A stretch of 16,296 nucleotides of DNA, taken from the NCBI GenBank assembly GCA_020435025.1, contig JAGRAG010000086.1:1-16296 (forward strand), in the 5' to 3' direction. The notes under the pieces were generated by a model. The model worked only from the letters and a program-made list of their open reading frames with translations, was not told the origin of the DNA and did no database searches. This document shows positions 14,173 to 16,296 of this stretch, piece by piece; the first letter of the stretch is position 1; each line of letters begins with the position of its first letter. The stretch is from Bdellovibrionales bacterium (GTDB lineage Bacteria > Bdellovibrionota > Bdellovibrionia > Bdellovibrionales > UBA1609). The position numbers and the translations under genes are program-made.

Positions 14173-15039
14173 TTAGTAGTGAAAACCTAGGATCAGGCCG
14201 CCTTGAAAGGGGTTGCCTTTTTGATTTTCCGCAAGAATTGTTTGCGCTCTTAACGACAAACTCATTTGCGTGGCGGCTGTTCTAAAAAAAGTTACACCTA
14301 AAGTCGCGCCTAATGCAAAGCCAGCGACGCTATCGACTCCGGAGGCTGTTGTTGCCGCGCCTCCGTAACCCAAATCGGCGCCAATAAAAAAGGCGGTCGT
14401 GTCGGGAGAAAAGTAATAATTGGCTCCACCAGACAGAGCAATGAGGCTCGCGGTCTCTCCTGAGGAAACGAAAGAGCCTTCTCCCATGATTTTAATCGCG
14501 GCATTGGGGGTGACTTCCCAAAGATGACCATAACTTAAGTAATAACCCACTCCGGGAGCTTCGAGGTGGGTCAATCCAAAAGGCCCAAGTCCAAAATAAG
14601 TATAATGACGAGTTTCCGTTCGTCGAGAGACTTCGGTCACTTCTTTGTCTGTGATTTCACCAATGCGTTTGCTATTAGCTGTCTGGCTTTTGTTCAAAGC
14701 ACTGCGAACCAAACGCGAGACAACGGTATCGAGCTCTTCTTCACCATTGGCTTTTAGCTTTGCCGCGTAGGTGACCTTGCCTTCTTTAGCCAGTCTGAGC
14801 GAGACCGTATAAGAGTTTCCGAGTCGAGTTATTGATGCTTTCATTTGCGCTTCAGAGCCCTCTTTTTGGGGAACGACTTGATGGCCTTCTTCATTTAAAG
14901 ATGTGGTCATTAAATCCAACACGGCTTTGCCAAGTTCACCGTCAACACGACTGGTTTGAACGGGGTAAAGATAGTAATTCTCAGCAAAGGCGACGGATGA
15001 AAGAGCGAAAGCGAGTAAAATTAGGGAAAATCTTTTCAT
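14173..15039 (-). CDS. Outer-membrane protein: N-terminal periplasmic domain plus C-terminal beta-barrel
   Basis: The product is 288 residues from the ATG at 15039, which follows AAAGGAG and gives a clean Sec signal peptide (MKRFSLILLAFALSSVAFA, cut before ENYY). A longer reading from 15093 puts 18 residues before the signal and is unlikely. Residues 20-140 form an alpha/beta domain (YYLYPVQTSRVDGELGKAVLDLMTTSL ... TYAAKLKANGEEELDTVVSRLVRSAL) of the kind that resembles periplasmic domains with two-fold beta-alpha units; no named family is certain. Residues about 145-288 alternate short hydrophobic and glycine-rich strands (FGLGPFGLTHL, GYYLSYGHLWEV, LIALSGGANYYF) and end in GGLILGFHY, with a terminal aromatic residue as expected for BamA recognition. 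It lies upstream of the protease gene on the same strand, with 71 bases between them, and may be co-transcribed. Confidence 0.8.
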   Translation of the reverse strand: MKRFSLILLAFALSSVAFAENYYLYPVQTSRVDGELGKAVLDLMTTSLNEEGHQVVPQKEGSEAQMKASITRLGNSYTVSLRLAKEGKVTYAAKLKANGEEELDTVVSRLVRSALNKSQTANSKRIGEITDKEVTEVSRRTETRHYTYFGLGPFGLTHLEAPGVGYYLSYGHLWEVTPNAAIKIMGEGSFVSSGETASLIALSGGANYYFSPDTTAFFIGADLGYGGAATTASGVDSVAGFALGATLGVTFFRTAATQMSLSLRAQTILAENQKGNPFQGGLILGFHY

Positions 15040-15085
15040 AAAAACTCCTTTAGAGATTTGGCTAAAAATCCTATTTGCTGGGAAA

Positions 15086-15095
15086 AGTTGCAACT
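15086..15095. promoter_or_regulatory. Palindrome AGTTGCAACT between divergent envelope genes
   Basis: A perfect ten-base palindrome about 47 bases upstream of the outer-membrane protein start and about 95 upstream of the LolA-like start, in the 151-base divergent gap. It is a possible operator; no consensus promoter could be assigned confidently on either strand. Confidence 0.2.
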
Positions 15096-15190
15096 AAAAA
15101 CGCCGAGCCATAGGTATGACGAGATGGGTCGAGTCAATAATGCAACCAAGGTGTATTTTTAATCTAGTACTAAAAGAAGGAGCAGAGACT

Positions 15191-15925
15191 GTGAAATTGA
15201 TATTTATCCTCATTTTTTTCTGGACTCTGAGTTCTTTCGGAGACGAAAAAAATCTGAATGAGATTTTAGACGCTATAGATAAAACATATCGATCAGAGTC
15301 GAGCTGGGCTCTTGTGGAAATGGAGATTCAAACTGAGCACTGGAGTCGAAAATTACAGCTAGAGATGTGGACAAAGGGATTGGATTACACACTTATTCGT
15401 ATTCAGTCTCCCAAAAAAGATGAAGGTATTTCGACACTAAAGCGTAAAAACGAGATGTGGAACTATTTTCCAAAAATAAATAAAGTGATTAAAGTGCCGC
15501 CATCAATGATGATGGGCTCTTGGATGGGTTCGGATTTTACGAACGATGATCTGGTTAAAGACAATACCTTTAGATCGGATTATATATCCAAGTTTTTGCC
15601 TTCCACTAATCCTGAAATTTATCGAATTGAACTTGTTCCCAAAGAGAAGACCGTTTCTGTTTGGAGCCGTATAGAGCTTGAGGTCGAAAAGAAAAGAATG
15701 CTATTGTTAAAACAGCTCAGTTATAACGATCGAGGGGAAAACGTGAGGACCATTTCGTTTTCAAAGATCAAACAAATGGGGGGAAAGTTGCTGCCTACTG
15801 AACTCAAATTGGTGCCCCATAAAAAGAAAGATCAATCAACAACTGTTCGTTACAAAGAAGCTAAATTTAATCTCCAATTGCCGCCCAATCTGTTTCGTCG
15901 CCAAGGATTACAGAGAAAGCAATGA
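15191..15925 (+). CDS. LolA-like outer-membrane lipoprotein-sorting family protein
   Basis: The 244-residue product has a signal peptide (MKLIFILIFFWTLSSFG, likely cut before DEKN) and the pattern of the large LolA-like family annotated as outer membrane lipoprotein-sorting protein: a helix (NLNEILDAIDKTYR), antiparallel strands (KLQLEMWTKGLDYTLIRIQSPKKDEGISTLKRKNEMWNYFP), then the diagnostic KVPPSMMMGSWMGSDFTNDDLVK segment (101-123). Members have an unclosed beta-barrel that carries hydrophobic cargo across the periplasm. They are not true LolA and usually sit beside RND or MacB-type transporters. Start GTG at 15191 follows AAGGAG by eight bases; an in-frame ATG at 15116 would place 25 residues before the signal peptide and is rejected. 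The stop overlaps the permease ATG (ATGA), so the two are coupled. Confidence 0.85.
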   Translation: MKLIFILIFFWTLSSFGDEKNLNEILDAIDKTYRSESSWALVEMEIQTEHWSRKLQLEMWTKGLDYTLIRIQSPKKDEGISTLKRKNEMWNYFPKINKVIKVPPSMMMGSWMGSDFTNDDLVKDNTFRSDYISKFLPSTNPEIYRIELVPKEKTVSVWSRIELEVEKKRMLLLKQLSYNDRGENVRTISFSKIKQMGGKLLPTELKLVPHKKKDQSTTVRYKEAKFNLQLPPNLFRRQGLQRKQ

Positions 15926-16296
15926 CTATTTTATTCAAAATGGCTTATCGCAATTTATTCCGTCAAAAGAGGCGCAGTCTTTTAACGATTGCCGGAATGG
16001 TTTTAGGTTACGTTTTGATTTCATTTTCCGTTTCTTTAACTGAAGGAACCTATCATCAGATCATCGAAAGTTTTACGGCCACTCATACTGGCCACATTCA
16101 AATACATTATAAAGATTATGTGGATGTTCCTTCCTTGTATAAAACTTTGAAGCGTCCCAATCAGATTTATCAAGTTTTGGATCAAGATGACGAGATACAG
16201 TCTTATGCCCCTAGAGTTTATTCAGGGGCTTTAGTTCACTATCAGACTCACTCATCAGGTGTGCGCCTTCAAGGCATCGACATCGACCAAGAAGAG
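15922..16296 (+). CDS. ABC transporter permease, MacB/LolC/FtsX type (3' truncated)
   Basis: The ATG at 15922 overlaps the preceding stop as ATGA; the frame stays open for 125 codons to the window edge. The sequence begins MTILFKMAYRNLFRQKRRSLLTIAGMVLG, a short amphipathic helix with the AxRNLxRxxxRSxLT signature of this permease superfamily, leading into the first membrane segment (about residues 19-40). It continues into a periplasmic domain (THTGHIQIHYKDYVDVPS...EIQSYAPRVYSGALV...GVRLQGID), which resembles the start of a MacB-type periplasmic core domain. In such operons a LolA-like protein commonly accompanies one or two permeases and an ATPase, probably moving lipid or lipoprotein substrates out of the inner membrane. 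The ATPase gene would be expected to the right, outside the window. Specific substrate unknown. Confidence 0.87.
   Translation, partial: MTILFKMAYRNLFRQKRRSLLTIAGMVLGYVLISFSVSLTEGTYHQIIESFTATHTGHIQIHYKDYVDVPSLYKTLKRPNQIYQVLDQDDEIQSYAPRVYSGALVHYQTHSSGVRLQGIDIDQEE

Overview
The window looks like a chromosomal segment of a Gram-negative, deltaproteobacterium-like or Bdellovibrionota-type organism. The reasons are indirect: moderate GC, several lipobox proteins, a C-terminal beta-barrel outer-membrane signature, TTG and GTG starts, and a mixture of housekeeping genes with secreted proteins of unknown function. No rRNA, tRNA, CRISPR array or insertion sequence was seen, and the taxonomic placement is an inference from style and content only.

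Layout, left to right. Positions 1-507 hold the 3' end of a gene whose C-terminus resembles peptidyl-tRNA hydrolase but is preceded by a charged coiled coil. Positions 508-966 are a long gap that appears to contain a decayed minus-strand gene. Positions 967-3719 are scpA-scpB, encoding the kleisin and winged-helix partners of the SMC chromosome-condensation complex, both carrying very long acidic extensions. Positions 3881-6063 are a translationally coupled pair: an asparagine-synthase-like ATP-pyrophosphatase and a stand-alone glutathionylspermidine-amidase-type (CHAP) enzyme, preceded by a leader with alternative hairpins around the ribosome binding site. A minus-strand tryptophanase gene (6025-7407) converges on this pair and overlaps its end.

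Positions 7496-9250 hold a strong terminator, two lipoproteins of unknown function on the minus strand, and a small exported protein with a twin CX3C motif on the plus strand. Positions 9269-12127 (minus) encode a two-subunit 2-oxoacid:ferredoxin oxidoreductase, most likely KorAB. Divergent from it lies msrC, free methionine-(R)-sulfoxide reductase (12317-12814). Positions 12821-15039 (minus) hold a secreted subtilisin-family protease and an outer-membrane beta-barrel protein. The right edge (15191 onward) begins a plus-strand operon of a LolA-like periplasmic protein and a MacB/LolC/FtsX-type ABC permease that runs out of the window.

How the genes fit together: ScpAB act with SMC. KorAB oxidise a 2-oxoacid (probably 2-oxoglutarate) to acyl-CoA and reduced ferredoxin. 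Tryptophanase supplies pyruvate, ammonia and indole from tryptophan. MsrC repairs oxidised free methionine. Several products are envelope or export related. The least explained unit, and the best candidate for something undescribed, is the coupled synthetase-like/amidase-like pair at 3881-6063, which could make and break one amide-linked small molecule.
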